From assembly GCA_013372875.1 (NCBI GenBank), contig JABXIW010000085.1:1-6665 (forward strand): a stretch of DNA of 6,665 nucleotides. Direction: 5' to 3'. Shown piece after piece: positions 5,884 through 6,665 of the stretch. The first letter of the stretch is position 1, and every line of letters begins with the position of its first letter. A program made the position numbers and the translations under genes. This DNA comes from Gammaproteobacteria bacterium. GTDB taxonomy: Bacteria; Pseudomonadota; Gammaproteobacteria; Enterobacterales; Kangiellaceae. The notes beneath the pieces were generated by a model. The model was given only the letters and a program-made list of their open reading frames with translations, ran no database searches and had not been told where the DNA came from.

Positions 5884-6665
5884 ATGTTAAAATTCCTCGA
5901 ACAGGTGCGGAAGCCGACCCTCGATCTTCCTGTCGAAGTTAGAAGAAAGATGTGGTTTAAACCGTTCATCCAATCTTACTTGGTCGTATTCATCGGCTAC
6001 CTAACCATGTACTTGATTCGTAAGAACTTCAATGTCGCGCAAAACGACATGATCTCAACTTACGGTTTGAGCATGACAGACCTAGGTCTTATTGGCCTTG
6101 GCTTCTCAATCACATACGGCATCGGTAAAACCGTTGTGTCTTACTACGCTGACGGTAAGAACACCAAGCAATTCCTCCCTTTTATGCTGATCCTTTCTGG
6201 TCTTGCAATGCTTGGTTTCAGCTTCAGCATGGGCGGCGGTAGCGCAAGCCTGTTCTTGATGGTGGCTTTCTACGCTCTGAGTGGTTTCTTCCAAAGTACT
6301 GGTGGCCCTTCTAGTTACTCAACCATTACAAAATGGACACCTCGTAACAAACGCGGCTCTTACCTAGGCTTGTGGAACATGTCACACAACGTTGGTGGTG
6401 CGGGCGCAGCGGGTGTTGCTCTTTTCGGTGCTAACTACCTATTCGACGGCCACGTAATCGGCATGTTCGTGTTCCCTTCTATCATCGCGATCATCGTTGG
6501 CTTTATCGGTATGCGCTTTGGTAGCGACTCTCCAGAAGCTTACGGTCTAGGTAAAGTAGAAGAACTTTTCGATGAAGCAGTGAGTGAAGAAGACACCGCT
6601 GCTGAAGAAAACCAGATGACCAAAAAAGAAATCTTTGTTGAATACGTTCTTAAAAACAAAGTTAT
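5884..6665 (+). CDS. uhpT: UhpT, hexose-6-phosphate:phosphate antiporter (3' end outside window)
   Basis: The first 260 codons plus 2 bases are visible, a little over half of the ~460-residue family length. UhpT is an inner-membrane OPA-family (major facilitator) antiporter that imports hexose phosphates such as glucose 6-phosphate in exchange for phosphate; it is also a known entry route for fosfomycin. The N-terminus ([19 protein letters not shown]) is nearly identical to E. coli UhpT, as recalled. Arg46, essential in the E. coli protein, is present in MYLIRKNFN at the same number. Transmembrane segments lie at about 31-46, 65-88, 98-115, 121-140, 160-182 and 190-210, and a charged cytoplasmic loop begins near 211. 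[13 protein letters not shown] is the OPA signature region. The ATG has AGAGAG (5872-5877) 6 bases upstream. The uhpABC regulators are not in the window. The open frame reaches the right edge with no stop. Confidence 0.97.
   Translation, partial: MLKFLEQVRKPTLDLPVEVRRKMWFKPFIQSYLVVFIGYLTMYLIRKNFNVAQNDMISTYGLSMTDLGLIGLGFSITYGIGKTVVSYYADGKNTKQFLPFMLILSGLAMLGFSFSMGGGSASLFLMVAFYALSGFFQSTGGPSSYSTITKWTPRNKRGSYLGLWNMSHNVGGAGAAGVALFGANYLFDGHVIGMFVFPSIIAIIVGFIGMRFGSDSPEAYGLGKVEELFDEAVSEEDTAAEENQMTKKEIFVEYVLKNKV

Noticed and set aside
6106..6294. Minus-strand 62-codon ORF inside uhpT
   Set aside because: It is an antisense shadow of the highly conserved uhpT coding sequence.

Overview
The window looks like a stretch of a Vibrio chromosome, probably a Harveyi-clade species. 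This is inferred from protein resemblance, moderate GC and typical gammaproteobacterial signals; no rRNA or other taxonomic marker is present. It holds five real genes, two of them cut by the window edges, and two intergenic regions rich in regulatory sequence. No mobile element, CRISPR array, tRNA or rRNA gene was seen.

Layout: (1) 1-609, plus strand: the C-terminal part of a CoA-disulfide/persulfide reductase with a fused rhodanese domain. (2) 651-683: a strong bidirectional terminator shared with the convergent gene. (3) 717-3041, minus strand: a complete FdhF/YdeP-family molybdopterin oxidoreductase, starting at GTG with a strong Shine-Dalgarno. (4) 3042-3708: a 667-nt divergent intergenic region with two perfect FNR boxes (TTGAT-N4-ATCAA), a LysR-type operator with an extra half-site two helical turns away, another palindrome and a possible RNA pseudoknot. 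(5) 3709-4593, plus: a LysR-type regulator. (6) 4647-5477, plus: fdhD, followed by a terminator at 5510-5537. (7) 5538-5883: first plain spacer, then a well-organised uhpT promoter with a CRP site, a CTAG-repeat operator and a -10 hexamer. (8) 5884 to the right edge, plus: the first 260 codons of uhpT.

How the genes fit together: the oxidoreductase, the LysR regulator and fdhD look like one module. FdhD passes sulfur to the Mo/W-bis-MGD cofactor of formate-dehydrogenase-type enzymes, and the divergent oxidoreductase is the obvious client. It keeps the Cys-His and Arg active-site residues of formate dehydrogenase H but has a changed N-terminal Fe-S motif and no partner subunits nearby. The FNR boxes suggest oxygen control and the LysR protein a small-molecule signal. 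The flanking reductase and sugar-phosphate transporter appear to be separate units.

The least explained material is the 667-nt intergenic region and the uhpT promoter. In the latter the predicted CRP spacing (-103.5) matches that known for E. coli uhpT.
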